Assembly (NCBI GenBank): GCA_018371275.1
Contig: JAHALF010000014.1
Span: 1-40,669, forward strand
DNA length: 40,669 bases
Origin: Clostridiales bacterium
Lineage (GTDB): Bacteria > Bacillota > Clostridia > Lachnospirales > CAG-274
Reading direction: 5' to 3'
Each line of letters begins with the position of its first letter. The first letter of the stretch is position 1. The notes under the pieces were generated by a model that worked only from the letters and a program-made list of their open reading frames with translations, did not search any database and had not been told where the DNA came from. This document shows, one piece after another, positions 7,216 through 16,639 of the stretch. The position numbers and the translations under genes were made by a program.

Positions 7216-7809
7216 TTACCTATAAGAAAAATTAGGGAATTTCTCTTTTAATAAATTAAGATTATTATTCCAGCTTGAATACGAAAGTTCTTGAATAGGC
7301 ATAATTGTTACTTTTCGTTTTCCTAATTCATCCCATTCAGTGTATCCCCATTTAAATCCTGCTACAAAAGAGATTGTGTTTTTTGTTATATGAGTAGGCA
7401 TTTCTACAAGATATGTATATGCTGTCCATACTAACTTACCATTATCGCCTAAATTGTTACAAGGTGCATCATATAGTTCAGCAGGATAGCCATATGCAAA
7501 AAAAGGGGAATTATTTTGGCTGTCTCCATCGATAAAAAACTTAGTATATAGTGGTGAGATATCATTTTCAGAGTCAAAATAATCACACTTAAGAATTTGA
7601 ATCCATCCACAATAGCGACGGTATCCCGTAGCTTCAAAGTCTGTAATATATGCATGAAGAGTAGGATATCCAATACACATATTTATATCCATTCCTAAGT
7701 GACTAAGCATATCAAAACCCGATTCAATTACATCATTATTAGTAGTGTAATCAATATTAATTATTCCCTTTCTGTTATTAAGTATAAATTTAATTTGTAA
7801 TTCTTTCAT
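7216..7809 (-). CDS. conserved hypothetical protein of unknown function
   Basis: I do not recognise a named domain. The 197-residue protein is soluble-looking, with no signal peptide or membrane segment, and rich in aromatic residues. Its most distinctive stretch is SPFFAYGYPAELYDAPCNN (about 101-119), followed by WTAYTYLVEMP and FVAGFKWGYTEWD (about 149-160). These look like conserved family motifs, and I recall similar uncharacterised proteins in other bacteria. The start ATG at 7809 has GGAGG upstream. It lies between the intact rlmH and the decayed walJ-rlmH duplicate, a position that suggests it arrived with, or triggered, that rearrangement. No function is proposed. Confidence 0.75.
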   Translation of the reverse strand: MKELQIKFILNNRKGIINIDYTTNNDVIESGFDMLSHLGMDINMCIGYPTLHAYITDFEATGYRRYCGWIQILKCDYFDSENDISPLYTKFFIDGDSQNNSPFFAYGYPAELYDAPCNNLGDNGKLVWTAYTYLVEMPTHITKNTISFVAGFKWGYTEWDELGKRKVTIMPIQELSYSSWNNNLNLLKEKFPNFSYR

Positions 7810-8064
7810 ATAAAAACCTCCATTATAATATAGTAATTTAGTTTTATAATTTAATTCAATCCAACAAATATCTATTTTACATTAATTTTAGTATTCTAGT
7901 AAACTTGTGTAAATATTTATAATTTTAATATCCAACTTTTAAAATAGCTAATAATTTTGCTGTTTAATACGTGTCTATGGGCCATTAATGAAATCTTTTT
8001 TACATATTAAAACTACTAATAACCTTTATTTTCTACTTTCATTAATTCTAAAAAATGGTAACAT

Positions 8065-8541
8065 TTACTTATGATATGGTTCATTTTTTAATATTCTTTC
8101 AGCTCTATATATTTGCTCAAGTAAAATAACACGCATAAGTTGATGTGGGAAAGTCATTTTAGAAAAACTAAGCTTAAAATTAGCTCTATCTATTACATTT
8201 TTATGCAATCCTAAAGAACCACCTATAACAAATGATATATGGCTTATACCATTATTTTTATTGTCTTGTATAAATTTAGCTAAAGATATACTATCAAGTT
8301 CTTTACCATCTATACATAATACCACTACAAACTCATCTTTTATATTTTTTAATATCTTTTCTCCCTCTTTAAGTTTAATATTTTCCTCATCTGCTAAGCT
8401 TAAATTTTCTGGTGCTTTTTCATCTAATAACTCAACTATATTAAGTTTTATATATTTAGATAACCTTTTAGAGTATTCATCTATAGCCATTGTAAAATAT
8501 TTTTCTTTAATTTTTCCTATACATATTATAGAAACTTTCAT
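8065..8541 (-). CDS. rlmH: 23S rRNA (pseudouridine1915-N3)-methyltransferase RlmH
   Basis: SPOUT-class enzyme that methylates pseudouridine 1915 in helix 69 of 23S rRNA on assembled ribosomes. At 158 residues it is full length. The N-terminal MKVSIICIGKIKEKYF, the central FVIGGSLGLHKNV (SAM-binding loop) and the C-terminal MTFPHQLMRVILLEQIYRA-type knot ending EPYHK are all diagnostic. The start has AAAGGAG upstream. It follows walJ by 58 bp, the usual murA-walJ-rlmH neighbourhood. A broken second copy lies about 1 kb downstream. Confidence 0.96.
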   Translation of the reverse strand: MKVSIICIGKIKEKYFTMAIDEYSKRLSKYIKLNIVELLDEKAPENLSLADEENIKLKEGEKILKNIKDEFVVVLCIDGKELDSISLAKFIQDNKNNGISHISFVIGGSLGLHKNVIDRANFKLSFSKMTFPHQLMRVILLEQIYRAERILKNEPYHK

Positions 8542-8599
8542 ATTTTCTCCTTTAAAATAAATAAATTTAAAAGGCTCCTATAAACATAGAAACCTTTAA

Positions 8600-9409
8600 T
8601 TACTCTTCAATTTTTATTAATTCTGTTATACCATAAGGCTTTGCTATATGTAAATTAACATCTCTTTCTGCTTTTATACCAAATTCTTCTAAAGTATTAG
8701 CTACGGTTAAATAAGCTAAGTCTGGAGTATTATTATCTTGACTTAAATGTCCTAAAAATACATTTTTTAACTTATTATTCATAACACAAGATAATAATTT
8801 ACCACAAGTTTCATTTGATATATGCCCATATTTACCTAATATACGCTCTTTTAAAGCATATGGATAATTACCTAATTTTAACATATTTACATCGTGATTA
8901 CTTTCTAAAACAAGTGCAGAGCAATGCCTTATATTTTCTATTACATCTCTAGTTATATGCCCCATATCAGTTGCTACACACACTTTTATTCCATTATATA
9001 AAACACTATAACAAACTGGTTGTTTTGCATCATGTGGGACTTCAAATGCTCTTATAAATATATCGTTTAATAAAATTCCTTCATCTTTATATACAAACTT
9101 TTTATTATTTTTTGGTATTTTTCCAATTTTATCTGGCATATTATCCCAAGTACCTTCTGTTGCATAAACTGGTAAATTATATCTTCTAGATATAACACCA
9201 ACACCATCTATATGGTCTGAATGTTCGTGAGTTACAAATATTGCATCTATATCTTCTAAAGATAAATTTATATCTTTTAATGCACTTTCTATCTTAGCTC
9301 CACTAAGACCTGCATCTATTAATATTTTTGTATCTTTTGTACCTACATATATACTGTTACCCTTGCTACCACTAGCAATAGGTGCTATTTCTATGGACAT
9401 ATTATTCAT
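8600..9409 (-). CDS. walJ: MBL-fold metallo-hydrolase WalJ/YycJ
   Basis: Metallo-beta-lactamase-fold protein of 269 residues, predicted to be a metal-dependent nuclease or phosphoesterase. The YycJ/WalJ group has been linked to DNA repair and cell-wall/division coordination in other Bacillota. The N-terminal IAPIASGSKGNSIYV is typical of this subgroup, and the metal ligands sit in THEHSDHIDG (about residues 60-69), with further His at VPHDAK and LGHLS. Its start overlaps the murA stop by 8 bp, which indicates translational coupling; the ATG at 9409 is preferred because AAAGG lies about 5 bases before it. Part of this gene is duplicated at 7081-7192. Confidence 0.93.
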   Translation of the reverse strand: MNNMSIEIAPIASGSKGNSIYVGTKDTKILIDAGLSGAKIESALKDINLSLEDIDAIFVTHEHSDHIDGVGVISRRYNLPVYATEGTWDNMPDKIGKIPKNNKKFVYKDEGILLNDIFIRAFEVPHDAKQPVCYSVLYNGIKVCVATDMGHITRDVIENIRHCSALVLESNHDVNMLKLGNYPYALKERILGKYGHISNETCGKLLSCVMNNKLKNVFLGHLSQDNNTPDLAYLTVANTLEEFGIKAERDVNLHIAKPYGITELIKIEE

Positions 9410-10658
9410 TTATCCTTTTTATATCTGCACCTAAAGATTTCAATTTGTACTCCACTTTTTCATAGCCTCTATCAATATATTTTGTATTGGAGATAACTAT
9501 TTTTCCCTTAGAACGAAGACCTGCCAAAATCATAGCTGCTCCTGCTCTTAAATCTGTAGCCCTAACTTCTCCACTTTCAAAATAGTCTATACCATTTATA
9601 GTAGCTACTCTACCATCTAAAGATATATTAGCACCTAGTTTTTTTAGCTCTTCTACATACTGAAACCTATTTTCCCAAACATTTTCTGTAAGAGAGCTTG
9701 TCCCTTTTGCAACAGATAAAAGAGTTGTCATTTGAGGTTGTAAATCTGTCGGAAAACCAGGATATACCATAGTTTTAACATTTGTAGCATTAAGGTTTCC
9801 ATCAGATTTTACTCTTATAAAATCATCTCCCTCTTCTATTTCACAACCCATTTCTATAAGTTTAGCTACTAGAGAATCCATATGTTTAGGTATTATATTT
9901 CTAACAATAACATCTCCACCAGATATAGCAGCAGCTATCATATATGTACCTGCTTCTATTTGATCTGGTATTATAGTATATTCCCCACCATGAAGCTTTT
10001 CTACGCCTGTTATTCTAATAACATCTGTACCAGCACCCGTAACCTTTGCTCCTAACATATTTAAAAAGTTTGCTGTATCTACAACATGAGGCTCTTTTGC
10101 AGCATTTTCTATAACTGTAACACCTTTTGCTAAAACAGCTGCTAGCATAATATTTATAGTAGCTCCAACACTAACCATATCTAAATATATATTCGCTCCT
10201 TTAAGATTTGTACCATCTAATTTTACTATATTATTTTCCACAACAACATCTATACCAAGAGCCTTAAATCCTCTTATATGTTGGTCTATAGGTCTTGACC
10301 CAAAATTACAACCACCAGGAAGTGCAACTTCTACTTTCTTAAACCTACCAATTAAAGCACCCATTAAATAATAAGATGCTCTTATCTTTGTCACATCATC
10401 ATTTATAGCTATTGAACTTTTTATTTTTGTAGAATCTATTTTTAAAGTATTTTCATTTAATAAATTACATTTTATACCTAAATCCTCTAAAGTTTTTATA
10501 AAACTTGTAACATCTTCTATACAAGGGAGATTTTCTATAATAGAGATACCTTCTGCTATTATGGCAGCTGGTATTATTGCAACAACAGCATTTTTTGCAC
10601 CACTTATAAAAACTTCTCCAGACAATCTATTTTTACCCGTAACAACAAGTTTTTCCAT
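9402..10658 (-). CDS. murA: UDP-N-acetylglucosamine 1-carboxyvinyltransferase
   Basis: Catalyses the first committed step of peptidoglycan synthesis, transferring enolpyruvate from phosphoenolpyruvate to UDP-GlcNAc in the cytoplasm. The 418 residues have the two-domain EPSP-synthase fold signature: GAKNAVVAIIPAAI near the start, LPGGCNFGSRPIDQH with the catalytic Cys at 117, and YPGFPTDLQPQ and RFQYVEELKKLGA in the second half. The Cys (not Asp) predicts fosfomycin sensitivity at target level. First gene of murA-walJ-rlmH, divergent from the MFS gene. Bacillota often have two MurA paralogues; only one is in this window. Confidence 0.96.
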   Translation of the reverse strand: MEKLVVTGKNRLSGEVFISGAKNAVVAIIPAAIIAEGISIIENLPCIEDVTSFIKTLEDLGIKCNLLNENTLKIDSTKIKSSIAINDDVTKIRASYYLMGALIGRFKKVEVALPGGCNFGSRPIDQHIRGFKALGIDVVVENNIVKLDGTNLKGANIYLDMVSVGATINIMLAAVLAKGVTVIENAAKEPHVVDTANFLNMLGAKVTGAGTDVIRITGVEKLHGGEYTIIPDQIEAGTYMIAAAISGGDVIVRNIIPKHMDSLVAKLIEMGCEIEEGDDFIRVKSDGNLNATNVKTMVYPGFPTDLQPQMTTLLSVAKGTSSLTENVWENRFQYVEELKKLGANISLDGRVATINGIDYFESGEVRATDLRAGAAMILAGLRSKGKIVISNTKYIDRGYEKVEYKLKSLGADIKRINE

Positions 10659-11001
10659 TATTTTTCATTACACCTCACAATTAATTAAGAACATTATTTT
10701 ATTATAACATTATTCTTAAAAATATAAAAGTATTTTTTTATCATTTATATACAATTTCTATACTTTATTTAATACTAAAATTTTTTATTAATTTAACTTT
10801 ACTTGTTGTAAAATAATATTATTAGTGATAATATATTTAAAAGAACTAAAAAATAAAAACCTCATATATAGTAATTAAATATAGTTTTTATTAGTAAAAA
10901 ATTATGATATATTCACAATTTTTATCATATCTTTTATTACCTGCTTATCTAATAGAATACTATATATTAAAAATCTTTAACTTAATAATAGGAGAATTAT
11001 T
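10659..11001. other. 343-bp intergenic region between murA and the MFS gene
   Basis: Divergent promoter region with very high A+T. I see no gene, tRNA or riboswitch. A weak palindrome (ATGATA...TATCAT, about 10903-10928) lies upstream of the MFS gene, but no convincing -35/-10 pair could be chosen on either strand. Confidence 0.4.
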
Positions 11002-12261
11002 ATGTATAAAAAATATTACAAATTAAAAGATAAAAAGTTTATTATTTTTTTATTCTGTTTATGTTTTTTAGTATATTTATCAACTTATCTTGGAAGATTA
11101 AATTATTCTGCTAGCATAACAGCTATATTACATGAAGGGAATTTTACAAAAAGTCAAACTGGTGTAATAGGTACAGCATTTTTCCTTGCATATGGTATAG
11201 GACAATTTATAAGTGGATTTTTAGGAGATAAATTTTCCCCAAAAAAGTTAGTTTTTATTGGTATTTTTGTGTCTTCAATAACAAACTTATGTATGGCTAC
11301 AATAAATAACTATATAGCTATGACTATATTTTGGTCTATAAATGGTCTTTTTCAATCTTTTATATGGTCACCTATGATTAGATTTGTAGTAGACTTTTTA
11401 GATGATAAAATAAAATCAAAAGCTTGTATATACCTAAACTTATCTGTACCTATAGGTACTATACTAACATATGTTATGACTGCCAGTATAATAGCTCTAA
11501 TAAATTGGAAGGTTGTCTTTATAGTATCTGGCTTCATTTTATTAGTTATAAGCATATTATGGGTTATAGGATATGAAATAATAGAAAAAAACGCAAAAAG
11601 TTATGGTATAGAATATGAAAAACAAATAATAAATACTAATAAAAATAGTAATGATTCAAATCTTTTTTATGTAATACTATCATCTGGATTTACACTTTTA
11701 TTGTTTAGCCTTATTGTTCAAGGAACTTTAAAAGATGGTGTTACAAATTGGGTTCCTGTTTATATAAATGAAACATATAATTTAGGTTCTTTCATATCTA
11801 TTGTAAGTACTATAATAATACCTATATTTAATGTTTTTGGTGTATATTTTGCATCTATAATAAATAGTAAAATTAAAGATGAAATTAAAACATCTGCAAT
11901 ATTTTTCTTTATATGTAGCATTTGTTTAACTATATTATTTATATTTTCTGGTAAAAATGTTTATATATCACTTTTAATGCTTGGTATTTCTACTACGACT
12001 ATGATGGCAGTTAATACTATGCTTATAGGACTTTTACCTACGAATTTTCATAAAATAAATAAAGTATCTTCTATATCTGGAATATTAAACTCTTTTGTAT
12101 ATATAGGCAGTGCTATATCTACATATAGTATTGGTATAATGTCTGAAAACATAGGTTGGAAAAATACAATATTAATTTGGGTTATATTAGCTATTATATC
12201 TTGTATTATATGTTTAGCTGTATTAAAAAAGTGGAAAAATTATAGGTTAAAAAACCTTTAA
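11002..12261 (+). CDS. MFS transporter, organophosphate:phosphate antiporter (GlpT/UhpT)-like
   Basis: Integral membrane transporter of 419 residues with about 12 predicted transmembrane helices. The start of helix 1, LVYLSTYLGRLNYSASI, with its Arg-Asn pair, resembles the OPA family (GlpT, UhpT, PgtP), which exchanges phosphorylated sugars or glycerol phosphate for inorganic phosphate. The FLGDKFSPKKL loop between helices 2 and 3 is the MFS signature. The substrate is uncertain. The PHP-domain protein 47 bp downstream has an almost identical ribosome binding region (GGAGAATTATT-ATG), suggesting one transcription unit for uptake and hydrolysis of a phosphorylated compound. Confidence 0.8.
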   Translation: MYKKYYKLKDKKFIIFLFCLCFLVYLSTYLGRLNYSASITAILHEGNFTKSQTGVIGTAFFLAYGIGQFISGFLGDKFSPKKLVFIGIFVSSITNLCMATINNYIAMTIFWSINGLFQSFIWSPMIRFVVDFLDDKIKSKACIYLNLSVPIGTILTYVMTASIIALINWKVVFIVSGFILLVISILWVIGYEIIEKNAKSYGIEYEKQIINTNKNSNDSNLFYVILSSGFTLLLFSLIVQGTLKDGVTNWVPVYINETYNLGSFISIVSTIIIPIFNVFGVYFASIINSKIKDEIKTSAIFFFICSICLTILFIFSGKNVYISLLMLGISTTTMMAVNTMLIGLLPTNFHKINKVSSISGILNSFVYIGSAISTYSIGIMSENIGWKNTILIWVILAIISCIICLAVLKKWKNYRLKNL

Positions 12262-12308
12262 TTATATTTATATATTCATAAATTTATAATAATAAAAGGA
12301 GAATTATT

Positions 12309-13274
12309 ATGGATAAAAAAATTTATTTACTATCAAAAGAAGGAAATTTTTATAAAGCTAACCTACATAGCCATACAGTTTTTTCTGATGGCAATTTAAC
12401 ACCAGAACAGTCAAAAGAAGCATATCAAAAAGAGGGTTATTCTATAATAGCCTTTACAGACCATAGAATTTATAAAAATCACAAACATCTAAATGATGAA
12501 AATTTTTTAGCACTTGCAGGATATGAAATTGATATAAACGAAAAAGGTAAAGATTGGTCCATTACAAAAACATACCATATTAATTTATATGATACAAATC
12601 CTGAAGAAAATATAGAAATAAAAGAAAAAACACCCTTACCAGAACAAGACTATAATGACTTTGAAAAACTAAACAAATATATAAAAGATATGAAAGATTT
12701 AGGATTTATAGCTTGTTATAATCACCCTTATTGGTCTTTACAAGACTATGATGATATGAAAAAGCTAAAAGGGTTTTGGGGTATGGAAATATATAACCAC
12801 GGCTGTGAACATGATGGTTTATATGGATATAACCCTCAATCCTATGATGAAATGTTAAGACTTAATAATAAAATGTACTGTGTATCCACTGATGATAACC
12901 ACAATCATGAACCTTTTGATAGCCCTTTATGCGATTCTTTTGGTGGATTTACTATGATAAAAGCACCTAGTCTTACTTATAATAACATAATAAAGTCTCT
13001 TTTAGATGGTAACTTCTATTCATCTATGGGGCCTTTAATAGAAGAAATGTATATAGAAAATGATACTCTATATGTAAAAACTAGTCCTGTTGAAAAAATA
13101 TTTGTTATAACTAAAGGTCGACATTGCCATAAAAAGCTTGCCAAAAAAGGTGAAACTATAACAGAGGCTGCTTTTAAACTAGATGGTAATGAAGGATTTA
13201 TTCGTTTATCCATAAGAGATAATAACGGTTTATATGCAAGCTCTAATGGTTATTTTTTAGAAGATTTAAAATAA
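12309..13274 (+). CDS. PHP-domain metal-dependent phosphoesterase
   Basis: Predicted cytoplasmic phosphoesterase of 321 residues with polymerase-and-histidinol-phosphatase (PHP) motifs: NLHSHTVFSDG (H20, H22, D27), FTDH (D51, H52), a Glu in AGYEIDI, NHPYW (about 137-141), and STDDNHNH (about 195-202). These supply the usual three-metal site. The C-terminal 60 residues look like a small beta domain. Known PHP relatives hydrolyse histidinol phosphate, 3',5'-nucleoside bisphosphates or phosphodiesters; which applies is not shown by the sequence. Coupling with an OPA-type transporter suggests a phosphorylated sugar or glycerol compound as substrate (inference). Confidence 0.82.
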   Translation: MDKKIYLLSKEGNFYKANLHSHTVFSDGNLTPEQSKEAYQKEGYSIIAFTDHRIYKNHKHLNDENFLALAGYEIDINEKGKDWSITKTYHINLYDTNPEENIEIKEKTPLPEQDYNDFEKLNKYIKDMKDLGFIACYNHPYWSLQDYDDMKKLKGFWGMEIYNHGCEHDGLYGYNPQSYDEMLRLNNKMYCVSTDDNHNHEPFDSPLCDSFGGFTMIKAPSLTYNNIIKSLLDGNFYSSMGPLIEEMYIENDTLYVKTSPVEKIFVITKGRHCHKKLAKKGETITEAAFKLDGNEGFIRLSIRDNNGLYASSNGYFLEDLK

Positions 13275-13297
13275 AAAATTAAATCATATTTAACTTT

Positions 13298-13333
13298 AAA
13301 AAGCTAAAGACAAAAGTCTTTAGCTTTTTATTT
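13298..13333. terminator. bidirectional terminator between the PHP gene and argS
   Basis: AAAAAGCTAAAGAC / GTCTTTAGCTTTTT with a four-base AAAA loop, flanked by A-run and T-run, between convergent genes. Confidence 0.9.
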
Positions 13334-15029
13334 ACATTTTTTCTGGTGCATTTATACCTAAAAGGTAAAGCCCATTAGCTATAATAGTTTTTGTAGCATA
13401 AACTAATGCAAGTCTAGCATTTTTTAAATCTATTTCACTATTTTTTATATTATTTTCATCATAAAATTTATTAAATGCTTGACATACATTAACTAAATGT
13501 CTTGTAATAATAAATGGTTCGTATTTATTAGACGCATCTACTATTTTATCTGGATATTGGCTTAAAGTTTTTACAAGTTCAAAAGAATATTCATCACATA
13601 TTAAGCTATAATCTATATTTTTTAATAAATCTTCATTAAATTCTTCTTTTTCTAATACACTACAAGCTCTAGCATGTGTATATTGAACATAAGGTCCTGT
13701 TTCTCCTTGAAAATTTAACATTCTTTCAAGGTCAAAAACAACATTTTTAACACGAGAATTAAATAAGTCATTAAATATAACAGCACCTATACCAACATCT
13801 TTTGCAATTTTTTCTTTATTTTCAAGATTAGGATTTTTTTCTTCTATAATATTTTTAGTTTTTTCTATTGCATGGTTTAAGATATCTTCCATTAAAACAA
13901 CATGCCCTTTTCTTGTAGAAAGCTTTCCATCATTTAAACTAACTAATCCAAAAGGTATATGCACTAAATCTTTTGCCCAATCATACCCCATAAGGTCTAT
14001 TACTTTAAACCACTGTGCAAAATGTAAATTTTGGTCTAAAGCAGTAATATATAAACATTTTTCAAAGTTATATTCTTTTTTTCTATAAAAAGCTGCTGCT
14101 ATATCTCTTGTAGGATATAATGTACCACCATCACTTCTTAATATTAAACAAGGTGGCATATTATATGGCTCTAAATCTACAATTTTAGCTCCTTCACTTT
14201 CTACTAAAATATTTTTTTCAAAAAGTTCATCTACAACTGGCTGCATTTTATCATTATAAAAACTTTCTCCAGCATAAGAATCAAAAGATATATTTAACAT
14301 TTTATATACTCTTTCAAATTCTTTCATACTAATATCACAAAACCATTTCCAAAGGTCTAAAGCCTCTTTATCTCCATCTTGCATTTTTACAAGCCATAAT
14401 CTTGCTTCATCTTCTAAAGATTTGTCTCTTTCACTTTCCTCGTGAAACTTAACATATATTTTACTAAGTTCCTTAATATCATCTTTTTCTACAAGTTCTT
14501 TATTCCCCCACTTTTTATAGGCAACTATTAATTTACCAAACTGTGTTCCCCAATCTCCTAAATGGTTAATCCCAACTACATTATAGCCTAATTTTTTATA
14601 TATCTTATAAAGAGAATTTCCTATAACAGTAGAACGAAGATGTCCTATATGAAAAGGTTTAGCAATGTTAGGAGAAGAATAATCTATAATAACTGTTTTA
14701 TCTTTTCCCATATTACTATTACCAAAATTATCCTTTTCATTTAAAACATTAGTTAAAACTTTTTCTACATAAATAGATTTACTAACATAAAAATTTATAT
14801 AAGCATTAACTACTTGTATATTATCTATAAACTCTTTTTTTTCTATTTTTTCTGCAAGCTCACTAGCTATAATATTTGGTGCTTTTTTCATTGTTTTTGC
14901 AAGTTTAAAACAAGGAAAAGCAAAATCTCCCATATCTGAATTTGGTATTTCTATAAGATTTAATATTTCATCTTTTTTTAAATCTGTAATACTACTTATT
15001 AACAATGCAATTTGTTCTTTAAAATCCAT
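13332..15029 (-). CDS. argS: arginyl-tRNA synthetase
   Basis: Class I synthetase charging tRNA-Arg. The 565 residues are complete: an N-terminal additional domain (about 1-110), the HIGH-region SPNIAKPFHIGHLRSTVIGN (about 118-137), GDWGTQFG, the KMSKS-equivalent GKLSTRKGHVV (ArgRS has a modified motif), and a C-terminal anticodon-binding DALR domain with VQYTHARACSVL at its start. The lipid kinase gene lies 12 bp upstream on the same strand, so the two are probably co-transcribed. No T-box leader is present. Confidence 0.97.
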   Translation of the reverse strand: MDFKEQIALLISSITDLKKDEILNLIEIPNSDMGDFAFPCFKLAKTMKKAPNIIASELAEKIEKKEFIDNIQVVNAYINFYVSKSIYVEKVLTNVLNEKDNFGNSNMGKDKTVIIDYSSPNIAKPFHIGHLRSTVIGNSLYKIYKKLGYNVVGINHLGDWGTQFGKLIVAYKKWGNKELVEKDDIKELSKIYVKFHEESERDKSLEDEARLWLVKMQDGDKEALDLWKWFCDISMKEFERVYKMLNISFDSYAGESFYNDKMQPVVDELFEKNILVESEGAKIVDLEPYNMPPCLILRSDGGTLYPTRDIAAAFYRKKEYNFEKCLYITALDQNLHFAQWFKVIDLMGYDWAKDLVHIPFGLVSLNDGKLSTRKGHVVLMEDILNHAIEKTKNIIEEKNPNLENKEKIAKDVGIGAVIFNDLFNSRVKNVVFDLERMLNFQGETGPYVQYTHARACSVLEKEEFNEDLLKNIDYSLICDEYSFELVKTLSQYPDKIVDASNKYEPFIITRHLVNVCQAFNKFYDENNIKNSEIDLKNARLALVYATKTIIANGLYLLGINAPEKM

Positions 15030-15041
15030 TTTTTCCTCCTG

Positions 15042-15926
15042 TTATTCAACAAATACTTTTATAGCATTTGGTATATTTTTTATAGCTATAGGTAACATTG
15101 GACCTTTTTCTCCATCTAAGTCTGAATATACATCTTCAACACTTTCTATTATTATTTCTCTATCTTGGAAATATAATATTTTATCGTGTTCTAAATATTC
15201 CCCTTTTAAATATTTTATAGCAACACTAGGTAAATTTGCTATACCAACATTTCTAAATCCTATAAAATCAAATTGTCCATCACTTATAGAAGCTCTAGGA
15301 GATAAATTTTTTATACTTCCTGTTCCAGAACTATTTAAAACTAAAAACAAATCAAACTTATCTTCTATAACTTCATTAGAATTAGTTATTTTCAAATTTA
15401 TTGGTTTATATGTGTGCATTTCTTGTAATGCTCTTATATAGTAACCTAACTTACCTAAAGCCTCTTTAAAATTTTTATCTATTTTCTCACTAACATTTGC
15501 AAATAACCCACCAGCACAAACATTTATAAAATATTGTTCATTACAAAGCCCAACATCTACTGATATAGTTTTGTTATTAGCTATTATTTTACAAGCATCA
15601 TCTGGTTCTTTAGGTAGTTTTAAAAATGTTGCAAAATCATTAGCAGTGCCAGAAGGTATAATAGCTATAGGTATATGATTTAACTCATACTTCATAAGGC
15701 AATTTAAAACTATATTTATAGTTCCATCTCCACCAGATACTATGAAAGCATCATAAAAATCTTTTTGTATATGCTTTAAATGGTCTTCTATATCACCCTG
15801 TTTTATACTCCTAAACATATGAACTTCATAGCCTATTTCTTGAAGATTTGTAACATATATATCTAAATCAAATTTAAAGGTTTTATCTCCAGAATATGGA
15901 TTATATATCAGTTTTATTTTTTTCAT
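15042..15926 (-). CDS. diacylglycerol kinase family (YegS/BmrU-type) lipid kinase
   Basis: Predicted lipid kinase using ATP to phosphorylate diacylglycerol or a related lipid at the inner membrane face, 294 residues. Motifs are KLIYNPYSGDK at the N-terminus, VSGGDGTINIVLN (the GGDGT nucleotide loop) and IPSGTANDFAT. I set the start at the ATG at 15926, preceded by GGAAGGAG; an in-frame ATG at 16007 would add 27 residues without homology or ribosome binding site. Whether it is the soluble DgkB that recycles diacylglycerol or a relative of other specificity cannot be decided here. Confidence 0.85.
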   Translation of the reverse strand: MKKIKLIYNPYSGDKTFKFDLDIYVTNLQEIGYEVHMFRSIKQGDIEDHLKHIQKDFYDAFIVSGGDGTINIVLNCLMKYELNHIPIAIIPSGTANDFATFLKLPKEPDDACKIIANNKTISVDVGLCNEQYFINVCAGGLFANVSEKIDKNFKEALGKLGYYIRALQEMHTYKPINLKITNSNEVIEDKFDLFLVLNSSGTGSIKNLSPRASISDGQFDFIGFRNVGIANLPSVAIKYLKGEYLEHDKILYFQDREIIIESVEDVYSDLDGEKGPMLPIAIKNIPNAIKVFVE

Positions 15927-16116
15927 AAAAAACTCCTTCCATTTAATATAGATTAACATATTTTTCTTACATATATAATAACATATATGTACTGTAATTT
16001 CAAACATAATTAAATTATATCTAATATATATAAAAAATAAATTATTTTAAAAATTATAAGACTTTTTTTTAATACTCTCGTTTTTATTTATAAGAAAATA
16101 GAAAAGAGGTGTATTT

Positions 16117-16626
16117 ATGACAAATAGTACCAATTATAAAGTTTGTAGTATGTGTGGCAGTCTTGTAGATAATGATAATATGTTTAATGTTAAAGGTAAC
16201 GAGATTTGTAAAACTTGTGTTGAAAAAAAGTTAGAAGAAAAAGTTATGATTAGTCCTTTAGGTACCTTTATATGTAGCTTAATACCCGGCGTAGGACAAA
16301 TATTTTTAGGTAAAAAGCAAAAAGGACTATTTTTATTAAGTATGTTTATCCTAAATATATTTTTATTTTTAGTAGGAATCTTTATGTGTGAAATATTTTA
16401 CTATTTCCAACCTATTTACGCCATATCAATATTAACAACAATGTTTTTTCCTATTTTAGCTTGTATAACATATTTTTATAGTCTATTCGATGCTAACATC
16501 TCAAGAAAATATATAGAAAGCAACACTTATGTTGATAGTTTTATAGATAAATTAGCTTACAACTTTTTTAAATGTAAAACTAAAAAATATTTACAAGAAG
16601 AAATTATAGATAAAAGATTACAATAA
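16117..16626 (+). CDS. zinc-ribbon plus TM2-like membrane protein, copy 1
   Basis: Uncharacterised 169-residue protein. The N-terminus has a four-Cys metal-binding knuckle (C10-x2-C13 and C31-x2-C34), then a short basic linker and a membrane part beginning LIPGVGQIFLGKKQKGLFLL, which resembles the TM2/PGxGQ turn found in small bacterial membrane proteins. About three to four hydrophobic segments follow, then a charged C-terminal tail (KKYLQEEIIDKRLQ). It is about 70% identical to copy 2, has 22 extra residues in the last membrane region, and is separated from it by 13 bp. Function unknown; a zinc-sensing or scaffold role at the membrane is only a guess. Confidence 0.8.
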   Translation: MTNSTNYKVCSMCGSLVDNDNMFNVKGNEICKTCVEKKLEEKVMISPLGTFICSLIPGVGQIFLGKKQKGLFLLSMFILNIFLFLVGIFMCEIFYYFQPIYAISILTTMFFPILACITYFYSLFDANISRKYIESNTYVDSFIDKLAYNFFKCKTKKYLQEEIIDKRLQ

Positions 16627-16639
16627 GGAGATAATTAAT

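Noticed and set aside
15927..16007. Longer N-terminus of the lipid kinase starting at 16007
   Set aside because: The extra 27 residues are not family-like, and the strong GGAAGGAG lies directly before the ATG at 15926.
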